From assembly GCA_013361975.1 (NCBI GenBank), contig JABFXB010000554.1, forward strand, positions 1 to 10,250: a stretch of 10,250 bases of DNA, written 5' to 3'. The number at the start of each line of letters is the position of its first letter. Position 1 is the first letter of the stretch. Both the position numbers and the translations under genes were made by a program. Shown one piece after another: positions 1 to 6,943 of the stretch. Under the pieces are notes generated by a model. The model searched no databases. It was given only the letters and a program-made list of their open reading frames with translations, and was not told the DNA's origin. The stretch is from Dermatophilaceae bacterium (GTDB taxonomy: Bacteria; Actinomycetota; Actinomycetes; Actinomycetales; Dermatophilaceae).

Positions 1-93
1 GAGCTGCCAGTCACCGACGAGCAGCTGCAGCCACTCGACGTCGTGGTCGGGCAGGTCGGTCCGCCCGCGCAGGAGCTCGCTCAGGGTTGCCAC
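1..93 (-). CDS. pdtaS: N-terminus of PdtaS-like sensor histidine kinase (partial)
   Basis: Thirty-one codons are visible, beginning at a GTG at position 93 and running off the left edge. The translation starts MATLSELLRGRTDLPDHDV and continues with EWLQLLVGDWQL. By memory this matches the start of the mycobacterial cytosolic sensor kinase PdtaS (pattern M-x-TL-x2-LL-x3-T-x-LP, then VG-x-WQL, which leads into a GAF domain). In that family a GAF domain and a PAS domain precede a histidine kinase module that phosphorylates the ANTAR antiterminator PdtaR; none of those domains is visible here. The start is well fixed: an in-frame TAG lies three codons upstream, and TAGGCT sits exactly six bases before the GTG, which suggests a leaderless mRNA. 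It lies downstream of the glutamate dehydrogenase on the same strand, with 133 bases between, and appears to have its own promoter. Identity rests on 31 residues only. Confidence 0.72.
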   Translation of the reverse strand, partial: MATLSELLRGRTDLPDHDVEWLQLLVGDWQL

Positions 94-99
94 GGCACG

Positions 100-105
100 A
101 GCCTA
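100..105 (-). promoter_or_regulatory. -10 box of a leaderless promoter for the pdtaS-like gene
   Basis: On the minus strand TAGGCT (form TANNNT) is followed by six bases and then the GTG start. That geometry places the transcription start at or next to the first base of the start codon. There is no Shine-Dalgarno sequence. A weak -35 candidate (TCGACG, positions 125-130) is 19 bases upstream and lies inside the stem of the dyad at 125-142. Confidence 0.55.
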
Positions 106-124
106 GTGAGCCGGCCCGCTCCTG

Positions 125-142
125 CGTCGAGAGCCCTCGACG
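125..142. other. Perfect 7-bp inverted repeat between gdh and pdtaS-like gene
   Basis: CGTCGAG, four bases, then CTCGACG form a perfect 7-bp dyad with a 4-base loop. It lies 85 bases past the glutamate dehydrogenase stop and 32-49 bases upstream of the pdtaS-like start. It could be a U-less terminator for the former, or an operator over the -35 region of the latter. No T-run follows on the minus strand, so the sequence does not decide between them. Confidence 0.45.
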
Positions 143-226
143 GCCATCCGAGGACGGCGTCAGCCCGGGAGCGACGCGTGGCGGCGGTCCCTGTCCCGTC
201 TCGTCCTGTCGCGCCGGGTCTGCGGG

Positions 227-3200
227 TCAGCGGCGGGCTGCGGCGGCCGCCTTCCTCGCCCCGCCCTTCTTCGTCGAGGGCGCCGCCTTCTTCGCGGCGC
301 TCTTCGACACCGGCGTCGCCACTGCCTTCTTCGTGACTGCCTTGGCGACTGTCTTCTTCGTCGCCGTGCTCTTCCTCGCCGGAGCCTTCTGCGCCGGAGC
401 CTTCTGCGCCGGCCTCTTGCTGGCAGGGCTCTTCTTCTCGGCGCCGGACTGTGCGCTGGGCTGCGCCACCTGGACCTGCACCGGTGCCGGCTGGCCGGAC
501 GCGGCCGGCTTGGTGACCGTGCGCAGGGTGCGCAGCGCGACCGACAGCGCGGCGATGCCGGCGTGGCTCATCCGCTCGATGCCGCCCAGGGCGGCGCGGG
601 CCCTGCCGAGCGCGTCGGCGTTGAGCTCGGACCACTCCGCGAGCCGGGCCCGGGCGTCGTGCCTGGGGTTGCTCACCTCGAGCACCGAACGGGTGAGGCT
701 CTCGAGCACCGCGTAGAGGTCGTCGCGCAGCGCGCCACGAGCCATGGCGTCCCACCGGTCGTCGCGCGGCAGCATGGTGACCCGGGTCAGCATGGCGTCG
801 ATCGAGAACGTCTCGGACGTGAGGAAGTAGGTCTGGACGACGTCGCCGAGCCTCTCTCCCGTCTCCTCGGCGATCTCGATGCAGTCGAGCAGGGAGTACC
901 CGTCGAGCAGGCAGGCCGCCGAGAGCGCGAGCTCCTCGGGCACGCCCTTGCCCTCGAGCTCGCGTGCCCGGCGCTGCAGGCGGGTGCGCTCGCTGCCCTG
1001 GAGCAGCTCGGCGATGCGCCCGCTGAAGGCCTGGATGCCGGGGCGGAACCGTGCCACCTCGGCCGCGATGTCGAGCTCGGCAGGCCGGGACGAGAGGAAC
1101 CAGCGCACCGAGCGGTCGATCAGCCGGCGGAACTCGAGGTAGAGCGCCGTCTGGGCGGCCGTGCTCACGACGTTGTCGGTGGCCTCGACGCGACGGACGA
1201 AGCCGGCGAGGTCGAAGATCTCGCGACAGACGACGTATGCGCGGGCGACCTGCTCGGGACTGGCCCCCGTCTCCTCGCCCGCCCGGTAGGCGAACGTGAT
1301 GCCGCCGCGGTTGACCATGGAGTTCGCCACGGCGTTCGTGATGATCTCGCGGCGCAGCGGGTGGGCCGCGATCTGCTCGGCGTACTTGCCGCGCAACGGC
1401 TTCGGGAAGTACTCGGCCAGCGTGGTCGCGAACCACGGGTCGTCGGGCAGGGACGTCGCGATGAGCTGGTTCTTCAGGTAGAGCTTGGCGTAGGCGACGA
1501 GCACCGAGAACTCCGGCGACGCGAGGCCCAGGCCGTCCTTCTGCCGGCGCGAGATCTCGGCGTCGCTCGGCAGGAACTCGAGCGAGCGGTCGAGGTCGCC
1601 CTTCTCCTCGAGGAACTGGATGAGCCGCTCGTGCACGCCGAGCATCGCGTGCTGCTGCGCCCTGGCGTTGCCGAGCAGCACGTTCTGCTCGTAGTTGTCG
1701 CGCAGCACCTGCTCGGCCACCTCGTCGGTCATCGAGGCGAGCAGCGTGTTGCGGCGCTTCATCGTCAGCTCGCCCGAACGGGTGAGCTCGGTGAGAAGGA
1801 TCTTGATGTTGACCTCGTGGTCGGACGTGTCGACGCCGGCGCTGTTGTCGATCGCGTCGGTGTTGACGCGCACCCCGGCGAGCGCCGCCTCGATGCGGCC
1901 GAGCTGGCTCGCGCCGAGGTTGCCGCCCTCGCCGACGACCTTGCACCGCAGGTCGGCGCCGTTGACGCGGATCGCGTCGTTGGCGCGGTCGCCGATCTCG
2001 GAGTTCGTCTCGGAGGTGGCCTTGACGTAGGTGCCGATGCCGCCGTTCCAGAGCAGGTCGACCGGCGCCAGCAGGATCGCCTTCATGAGGTCGGCCGGTG
2101 TCATGGCCTTCGTGTTGGACCGCAGCCCGAGCGCGGCGACCATCTGCGGGGAGACGGGGACCGACTTGGCCGAGCGGGGGAAGACGCCGCCGCCCTTGCT
2201 GATGAGCTTCTCGTCGTAGTCGGCCCACGACGACCCGGGCAGGTCGAACATCCGCCGGCGCTCGGCGTACGAGGTCGCGGCGTCGGGGTCGGGGTCGACG
2301 AAGATGTGCCGGTGGTCGAAGGCCGCGACGAGCCGGATGTGCTCGGACAGCAGCATGCCGTTGCCGAAGACGTCGCCGCTCATGTCACCCACGCCGACGC
2401 ACGTGAAGTCCTCGGTCTGGGTGTCGACGCCGAGCTCGCGGAAGTGCCTCTTGACCGACTCCCACGCGCCGCGGGCGGTGATGCCCATCGCCTTGTGGTC
2501 GTAGCCCGCCGAGCCGCCCGACGCGAACGCGTCGTCGAGCCAGAAGCCGTAGTCGGACGAGATGCCGTTCGCGATGTCGGAGAACTTCGCGGTGCCCTTG
2601 TCGGCCGCGACGACGAGGTAGGTGTCGTCCTCGTCGTGCCGGACGACGCGCTCGGGGGCGACCGCCGAGCCCGAGACGAGGTTGTCGGTGACGTCGAGCA
2701 GGCCGGAGATGAACAGCTTGTAGGAGGCGATGCCCTCGTCCATCCAGGCCGCGCGGTCGACCGCGGGGTCGGGCAGCTGCTTGGCGTAGAAGCCACCCTT
2801 GCTGCCGGTCGGCACGATCACGGCGTTCTTGACCATCTGCGCCTTGACGAGGCCGAGGATCTCGGTGCGGAAGTCCTCGCGCCGGTCGGACCAGCGCAGA
2901 CCACCACGGGCGACCTTGCCGAAGCGCAGGTGCACGCCCTCGACGCGAGGGCTGTAGACCCAGATCTCGAACATGGGACGCGGCGCGGGGAGGTCTGGCA
3001 CCTTCTTCGGGTTGAGCTTCAGCGAGACGTACGGCTTGTCGTGGCCGTGCTCGTCGGGCTGGTAGAAGTTCGTGCGCAGGCTGGCCTGGATGACGCCGAG
3101 CAGCGCCCGGACGATGCGGTCGTGGTCGAGGCTCGCGACGTCGTCGAGAGCCTCGCGGACCTTCGACACGACGTGCTTCTCGCGGGCGGCGCGCTTGTCG

Positions 3201-5416
3201 CGGCCGGCGTCGGTGGCGGGGAACGCGTCGGGGTGGAACCGCGCCTCGAAGAGCTCGACGAGGCTGCGCGCGATGCCCGTGTTGGCGACGAGCGCCGACT
3301 CGACGTAGTCCTGCGAGAACGTCGAACCGGTCTGCCGGAGATACTTCGCGACGGTGCGCAGGATGACCACCTGGCGCCACGTCAGCCCGGCCGCGAGGAC
3401 GAGTGCGTTGAAGCCGTCGGACTCGGCGCGGCCGTCCCAGACCGCCCGGAAGGCCTCCTCGAAGCGCACACGGACGTCGTCGGCCAGGGCGGCGTCACCG
3501 GCGCCCCACGTGCGCGCGTCGGCGCACAGGCCGAAGTCGAAGATGTGCAGGGTGCGCCCGTCGGCGCCCGGGATCTCGTAGGGGCGCTCGTCGGTGACCT
3601 CCACGCCGAGGTGGGTGAAGAGCGGGAGCACCTGCGTCAGCGACAGGTCGGCGCGCCGGTAGAGCTTGAAGCGCCGCTCGCGCGGGTCGTCGGAGGCGGG
3701 GTCGTCGTAGAGGTGCAGCGCGGTGGTGCGGTCGCCGTCGCCGAGCGCATCGATGCGGTCGAGGTCCTCGACCGCGGTCGCGACGTCGAAGTCCTCCTTG
3801 TACGCCTCGGGCAGGGCCTTCGCGTACGCCGCCATGGTGCGCGCCGCGCCCTCGAGCCCGCGGGCCTGGCCGAGGGCCTCGGAGAGGTCCTCGTCCCACG
3901 TGCGGGTGGCGTCGATGACGCGGCGCTCGAGGGCCACCTCGTCGATGTCGGGGATGTCGGTGCCGGCCGGCATACGGACGACGAAGTGCAGCCGGGCGAG
4001 GGTGGACTCGCTGACCCGGGTGGTGTTGTCGATGTTCTCGCCACCGAAGGCCTGGAGCAGGATCGCCTCGATGCGCAGGCGGACCGTCGTGTTGTAGCGG
4101 TCGCGCGGGAGGTAGACCAGGCACGAGACGAACCGGCCGAACTCGTCGCGGCGCAGGAACAGCTTGGTCTTGCGGCGCTCCTGCAGGTGCAGGACGCTCG
4201 TCGCGATGTCGGCCAGCTGCTGCGCGCTCGTCTGGAAGAGCTCGTCGCGCGGGTAGGTCTCGAGGATCTGCAGGATGTCCTTGCCCGAGTGGCTGTCGGC
4301 GCTCAGGCCGGTGAGGCGCAGCACCTCCTGGGCGCGCACGTCGATGAGCGGGATGTCGTGGATCGTGTCGTTGTAGGCCGCCGAGGCGTAGAGCCCGAGG
4401 AAGCGCTGCTCGCCGACGCACTCGCCCCGGGCGTCGAACTTCTTGATCGAGATGTAGTCGAGGTAGACGTCGCGATGGACGGTGGCCCGCGAGTTCGCCT
4501 TGGTGATGATGAGGATGTTGGAGTCGCGGGCGGCACGGCTTGCAGCCGGCGTGAGCACGAGTCCCTTTGCCGCAGAAGGCCGGTCGTAGCGGAGAAGACC
4601 GAGCCCGGTGCCGGGCACCTGGCGCGACACGTCGTGGCCGTCCTCGTGCGAGAGGGAGTACTCCCGGTAGCCGAGGAACGTGAAGTTGTTGTGGGCGAGC
4701 CACTCGAGGAAGCGGCTCGCCTCGCGCGCGTGGTGCGGGTCGGTGCCGGGAGGCGTGGCCGAGCGCAGCTCGCTCGCGATCGTGAGCGCGTGCGCACGCA
4801 TCTTCGGCCAGTCCTCGACCGAGTCGCGGACGTTGTCGAGGACGTGGCGCAGGCGGGCCTCGACGTCGGGCAGGGCGTCGCCCGGCAGGCGGTCGATCTC
4901 GAGGTGCATCCACGACTCGCGGACCAGCCCGAGCCCCGACGACTCCACGGTGGTGGACCCGTCGGTGACGACGGCCTTGAGCTCACCCGTGATGGTGCGC
5001 GACACCGTCATCTGGGGGTGCACGATGAGGTGCACGCCGCGGTCGAAACCGCCCAGCGCCGCCACGACCGAGTCGACGAGGAAGGGCATGTCGTCGACGA
5101 CGATCTGCACGACCGTGTGGGCGGTCGACCAGCCCTCGTCGTCGGAGCTGGGGTTGAAGGCGCGGACGTTGAACGTGCCCACCGGACGCTCCTGCGCGAA
5201 AGCGCGGTGCTCCGCGGCGATCGTGGCGAGCTCGCGCGCCGGACGGGCCAGCAGGTCCTCGGTGGCCACGAGGCGGTAGTAGGCGAGGAGGAAGTCCTCG
5301 AACTCGGCCTGCGCCGGGCCGCTGGACCGGCCTCTCCCCCGCCGGGTGGGAGGCGCCACTGCCGCGGCAGCGGCCTTGATGACGTCGATTCGAGACTGTT
5401 CGAGTGACGCTGACAT
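227..5416 (-). CDS. gdh: NAD-specific glutamate dehydrogenase, large (180-kDa) class, with H1-like C-terminal tail
   Basis: Catalyses oxidative deamination of glutamate to 2-oxoglutarate and ammonia with NAD, in the cytoplasm; in this class it is mainly catabolic. The product has 1729 residues, near the usual 1600-1650 plus an added tail. The N-terminal half (roughly residues 20-700) corresponds to the family's regulatory ACT-like region. The catalytic core is clear: GKVARGGLRWSDRREDF near residue 840, VPTGSKGGFYAKQ near 870 with the substrate-binding lysine region, GVGDMSGDVFGNGM near 1010 in the nucleotide-binding domain, then LLWNGGIGTYVK and GEGGNLGASQLGR near 1160. Residues 1660-1729 are a basic tail (see findings). 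I chose ATG 5416; GAGGA lies 13 bases upstream, a rather long spacing. The upstream in-frame GTG at 5458 has no ribosome site and overlaps a hairpin. It has its own promoter and is divergent from the gene at 5574. No frameshift or missing motif was seen. Confidence 0.97.
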   Translation of the reverse strand: MSASLEQSRIDVIKAAAAAVAPPTRRGRGRSSGPAQAEFEDFLLAYYRLVATEDLLARPARELATIAAEHRAFAQERPVGTFNVRAFNPSSDDEGWSTAHTVVQIVVDDMPFLVDSVVAALGGFDRGVHLIVHPQMTVSRTITGELKAVVTDGSTTVESSGLGLVRESWMHLEIDRLPGDALPDVEARLRHVLDNVRDSVEDWPKMRAHALTIASELRSATPPGTDPHHAREASRFLEWLAHNNFTFLGYREYSLSHEDGHDVSRQVPGTGLGLLRYDRPSAAKGLVLTPAASRAARDSNILIITKANSRATVHRDVYLDYISIKKFDARGECVGEQRFLGLYASAAYNDTIHDIPLIDVRAQEVLRLTGLSADSHSGKDILQILETYPRDELFQTSAQQLADIATSVLHLQERRKTKLFLRRDEFGRFVSCLVYLPRDRYNTTVRLRIEAILLQAFGGENIDNTTRVSESTLARLHFVVRMPAGTDIPDIDEVALERRVIDATRTWDEDLSEALGQARGLEGAARTMAAYAKALPEAYKEDFDVATAVEDLDRIDALGDGDRTTALHLYDDPASDDPRERRFKLYRRADLSLTQVLPLFTHLGVEVTDERPYEIPGADGRTLHIFDFGLCADARTWGAGDAALADDVRVRFEEAFRAVWDGRAESDGFNALVLAAGLTWRQVVILRTVAKYLRQTGSTFSQDYVESALVANTGIARSLVELFEARFHPDAFPATDAGRDKRAAREKHVVSKVREALDDVASLDHDRIVRALLGVIQASLRTNFYQPDEHGHDKPYVSLKLNPKKVPDLPAPRPMFEIWVYSPRVEGVHLRFGKVARGGLRWSDRREDFRTEILGLVKAQMVKNAVIVPTGSKGGFYAKQLPDPAVDRAAWMDEGIASYKLFISGLLDVTDNLVSGSAVAPERVVRHDEDDTYLVVAADKGTAKFSDIANGISSDYGFWLDDAFASGGSAGYDHKAMGITARGAWESVKRHFRELGVDTQTEDFTCVGVGDMSGDVFGNGMLLSEHIRLVAAFDHRHIFVDPDPDAATSYAERRRMFDLPGSSWADYDEKLISKGGGVFPRSAKSVPVSPQMVAALGLRSNTKAMTPADLMKAILLAPVDLLWNGGIGTYVKATSETNSEIGDRANDAIRVNGADLRCKVVGEGGNLGASQLGRIEAALAGVRVNTDAIDNSAGVDTSDHEVNIKILLTELTRSGELTMKRRNTLLASMTDEVAEQVLRDNYEQNVLLGNARAQQHAMLGVHERLIQFLEEKGDLDRSLEFLPSDAEISRRQKDGLGLASPEFSVLVAYAKLYLKNQLIATSLPDDPWFATTLAEYFPKPLRGKYAEQIAAHPLRREIITNAVANSMVNRGGITFAYRAGEETGASPEQVARAYVVCREIFDLAGFVRRVEATDNVVSTAAQTALYLEFRRLIDRSVRWFLSSRPAELDIAAEVARFRPGIQAFSGRIAELLQGSERTRLQRRARELEGKGVPEELALSAACLLDGYSLLDCIEIAEETGERLGDVVQTYFLTSETFSIDAMLTRVTMLPRDDRWDAMARGALRDDLYAVLESLTRSVLEVSNPRHDARARLAEWSELNADALGRARAALGGIERMSHAGIAALSVALRTLRTVTKPAASGQPAPVQVQVAQPSAQSGAEKKSPASKRPAQKAPAQKAPARKSTATKKTVAKAVTKKAVATPVSKSAAKKAAPSTKKGGARKAAAAARR
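381..410. repeat. 15-bp perfect tandem duplication in the gdh tail
   Basis: GGAGCCTTCTGCGCC occurs twice in direct succession (381-395 and 396-410). It encodes two copies of AQKAP in the basic tail of the glutamate dehydrogenase. The unit is a multiple of three, so copy-number change would lengthen or shorten the tail without breaking the frame. Confidence 0.9.
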
Positions 5417-5429
5417 GCGGTTGTCGGAT

Positions 5430-5434
5430 TCCTC
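5430..5434 (-). promoter_or_regulatory. Possible ribosome binding site of gdh
   Basis: GAGGA on the minus strand lies 13 bases before the ATG at 5416. This is longer than the typical 5-9 base spacing, so the match is only moderate, but no better site is present for any in-frame start. Confidence 0.45.
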
Positions 5435-5450
5435 ACCGTGCGGCCCGTGA

Positions 5451-5472
5451 CGCGGCACGTCGCTGTGCCGCG
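5451..5472 (-). other. 8-bp stem-loop in the gdh 5' untranslated leader
   Basis: CGCGGCAC, six bases, then GTGCCGCG make a perfect 8-bp stem with a 6-base loop. If gdh is transcribed from the TAGGCT box at 5487-5492, this hairpin begins about 8 bases into the mRNA and ends 34 bases before the start codon. It may stabilise the 5' end or take part in regulation; nothing ties it to a known riboswitch class. Confidence 0.5.
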
Positions 5473-5475
5473 CAT

Positions 5476-5492
5476 CTCACGATGTGAGCCTA
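5476..5492 (-). promoter_or_regulatory. Candidate gdh promoter with overlapping dyad
   Basis: On the minus strand TAGGCT (5487-5492) fits an actinobacterial -10 box and is identical to the box before the pdtaS-like gene. The predicted start is near 5480, giving a leader of about 64 bases. The dyad CTCAC-ATC-GTGAG (5476-5488) overlaps the end of the -10 box and the predicted start point, where a repressor could block transcription. No convincing -35 hexamer is visible at 16-19 bases. Confidence 0.4.
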
Positions 5493-5560
5493 TCCCCGTC
5501 GGGGGCCCCGCCCGAACCACCCCCGGTGGAGAACTCGCCGGAGCCTCCGACACCAGTCCC

Positions 5561-5566
5561 TAGAGT
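5561..5566 (+). promoter_or_regulatory. -10 box of a leaderless promoter for the small-protein operon
   Basis: TAGAGT (TANNNT) is followed by seven bases and then the ATG at 5574. There is no recognisable -35 hexamer. The seven bases between are G/C only (GGGGGCC), and their position against the ATG does not suit a standard ribosome site, so a leaderless mRNA is the simplest reading. Confidence 0.5.
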
Positions 5567-5573
5567 GGGGGCC

Positions 5574-5861
5574 ATGAGTGAGGGGAACCGCGGTCCGGGC
5601 GTCGCGGACCCTGCGACGCTGCGGGCCCTGACGTCCTCCCGCGCCGCCACGAGGTCGATGTCCGAGGAGCTGCTCACGCACGTCCCCGACCTCGGCGACC
5701 TGCCCACGCAACGAGCGCTCGACGCCTGGGTCGAGCAGGCCGCCGACACGCTGCGGGCGTTGTCCGAGGCGTTCGAGGAGCGTCTGCTCGACGTCGGTTC
5801 CGCAGGCTCCCCCGCGGCCGCCGACTCCTCGGACCGGTCGCGCCAGGCCGGTCCCGGATGA
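5574..5861 (+). CDS. Small helical protein of unknown function, first gene of a coupled pair
   Basis: I do not recognise the family. The product is 95 residues, with no signal peptide and no membrane segment. It looks like a helical hairpin: one helix at about residues 13-38, a short break with Pro/Gly (HVPDLGDLP), and a second amphipathic helix at about 43-73 with its only Trp at residue 52 (DAWVEQAADTLRAL). The last 20 residues are rich in Ser, Ala and Asp and probably disordered. The stop overlaps the next gene's start as ATGA, so the two are very likely co-transcribed and translationally coupled. Codon use (strong G/C third position) supports a real gene. Size and helix-turn-helix-hairpin shape resemble WXG100-type proteins, but there is no WXG motif, and no secretion gene is nearby. 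Confidence 0.75.
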   Translation: MSEGNRGPGVADPATLRALTSSRAATRSMSEELLTHVPDLGDLPTQRALDAWVEQAADTLRALSEAFEERLLDVGSAGSPAAADSSDRSRQAGPG

Positions 5862-6349
5862 GCCTCTCACCGGGAGATCCCGGATCGGCCTCGGCGCTCG
5901 GAGGCGCCCTCCGCACCCAGGCAGGCCGCCTCGCCGACCTCGTCATCGAGCTCGAAGCCGCAGCGACCCGCATGGTGCGCACCGGCTCAGCCGACCCGTC
6001 CGGCCGCGAGCGCGATCTCGCCACCCGGGCTGCGACCCAGCTCGACCGCGTGGGTGGGCTGCTGCAGTCGTGGACGACCACGGCGGTCGAGTCCGCAGCG
6101 GGGCTGCGCTCGCTCGAGCCCGCCCTCGCCCGCAGCGACCTGGTCGTCGACGGGCAGCTCGTCGTCGAGCGAAGCGGCCCCAGCCGGGTCGAGCCGGCCC
6201 GGCGGCTCGCCGAGCGCGAACGCCTCCAGGAGCTGCTCAACCGGGTCACGGCCGTCCGCTCGCGCGAGCTGGCGCGGCTGCGCCGCGAGCTCGAGGTGTC
6301 GCACCGGTCGCTGGCGGCGCTCTCCGACCGGGCGAGGTCCGGCGGGTGA
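5858..6349 (+). CDS. Coiled-coil-rich protein of unknown function, second gene of a coupled pair
   Basis: I do not recognise the family. The product is 163 residues, soluble, with no signal peptide. Three helical stretches can be seen: about residues 10-42 (ALRTQAGRLADLVIELEAAA), about 48-80 ending in QSWTTTAVES, and about 113-155, very rich in Arg, Glu and Leu (a likely coiled coil). Between the second and third lies a short beta-like stretch near 94-105 (DLVVDGQLVVERSG). The ATG overlaps the stop of the previous gene by four bases (ATGA) and has only weak Shine-Dalgarno complementarity, which points to coupling. The two products may bind each other, as partners with such an overlap often do; that is inference only. 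The DUF2505 gene follows 68 bases later with its own promoter signal. Confidence 0.75.
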   Translation: MSLSPGDPGSASALGGALRTQAGRLADLVIELEAAATRMVRTGSADPSGRERDLATRAATQLDRVGGLLQSWTTTAVESAAGLRSLEPALARSDLVVDGQLVVERSGPSRVEPARRLAERERLQELLNRVTAVRSRELARLRRELEVSHRSLAALSDRARSGG

Positions 6350-6381
6350 CGGCACCCCGCCGCACACCCGCGGGCCGACGC

Positions 6382-6410
6382 CGGAGCGCTCCGTACGCGT
6401 GCAATAACGT
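6382..6410 (+). promoter_or_regulatory. Candidate leaderless promoter of the DUF2505 gene with a 12-bp palindrome
   Basis: TAACGT (6405-6410) is a TANNNT box seven bases before the ATG at 6418, again suggesting a leaderless mRNA. The perfect palindrome CGGAGCGCTCCG (6382-6393) covers exactly the position where the -35 element would be (17-base spacing), so it is a possible operator. A 12-bp G/C palindrome can arise by chance in such DNA. Confidence 0.45.
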
Positions 6411-6417
6411 GTGCGCC

Positions 6418-6915
6418 ATGAGGATCACCGAGACGATCGCGTATGCCGCACCGCCCGAGACCGTCTACGCCATGGTCACCGACCGGGCCTTCCAGGAGCG
6501 CAAGTGCGTCGAAGCCGGCGCCCAGCGGCACGAGGCAGCGGTCAGCCCGGCCGGTGACGGTGCCCGCGTCGTCACCAAGCGCGACCTGCCCGCCGACGAC
6601 CTGCCGGACTTCGCGAAGTCGATCGTCGGACCGACCCTCTCGGTGACCGAGACCTACGAGTGGGCGGCTGCTGCCGGTGACGGCGGCCGCGACGGCACGC
6701 TCGTCGTCGAGGTGGCCGGCGCGCCCGTCGCGCTGCGCTCGAAGATCCGGCTCGCACCCTCGCGTGGTGGCAGCGAGATCACCATCGACGGTGACCTCAA
6801 GGCATCGATCCCGCTCTTCGGCGGCAAGGTCGAGAAGGCCGCCGCCCCGGCCGTCATCGAGGCGATCCGCAGCGAGCAGCGCACCGGGACCGCCTGGCTC
6901 TCCGAGCGCGGCTGA
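6418..6915 (+). CDS. DUF2505 domain protein (SRPBCC/START-like fold)
   Basis: The product is 165 residues, a single full-length DUF2505 domain. This is an actinobacterial family predicted to adopt the helix-grip (SRPBCC) fold that binds hydrophobic ligands. The opening MRITETIAYAAPPETVYAMV has the usual first strand and short helix. TDRAFQERKCVEAGAQRH follows, then alternating strands (ALRSKIRLAP, SEITIDGDLKASIPLFGGKVE), and a long C-terminal helix (EKAAAPAVIEAIRSEQR) that would close the pocket. There is no signal peptide, so it is probably cytoplasmic. Its ligand and role are unknown. I chose ATG 6418 because it matches the family's start and has a TANNNT box at the leaderless distance; longer upstream extensions read in a shadow frame. 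A strong terminator follows. Confidence 0.88.
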   Translation: MRITETIAYAAPPETVYAMVTDRAFQERKCVEAGAQRHEAAVSPAGDGARVVTKRDLPADDLPDFAKSIVGPTLSVTETYEWAAAAGDGGRDGTLVVEVAGAPVALRSKIRLAPSRGGSEITIDGDLKASIPLFGGKVEKAAAPAVIEAIRSEQRTGTAWLSERG

Positions 6916-6943
6916 CCGGCCGCCCACCGCGACCGGCACCACC

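Noticed and set aside
230..340. CTTCTTCG-type runs in the gdh tail as a microsatellite or regulatory repeat
   Set aside because: They are explained by repeated Lys (AAG) codons in the basic tail. Only the 15-bp duplication at 381-410 is an exact tandem repeat.
81..2228. A 715-codon minus-strand frame overlapping the end of gdh and reaching toward the pdtaS-like gene
   Set aside because: It is Arg/Gly/His-rich shadow in another frame of gdh. The real 31-codon kinase start is in a different frame with a stop just before it.
563..5407. A 1614-codon open frame on the plus strand
   Set aside because: It is the antisense shadow of gdh. The translation is a low-complexity mix of Val, Glu, Arg, Asp and Leu with no family motif, as expected when G/C-ending codons remove stops on the opposite strand.
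5417..5458. A 14-residue N-terminal extension of the glutamate dehydrogenase from GTG 5458
   Set aside because: This start lacks a ribosome site, falls inside a perfect stem-loop and adds residues with no family match.
5574..6349. Assignment of the small helical pair to the WXG100/Esx secretion family
   Set aside because: Neither protein has a WXG turn or a C-terminal YxxxD/E export signal, and no EccC-type gene is visible. The resemblance is limited to size and helix content.
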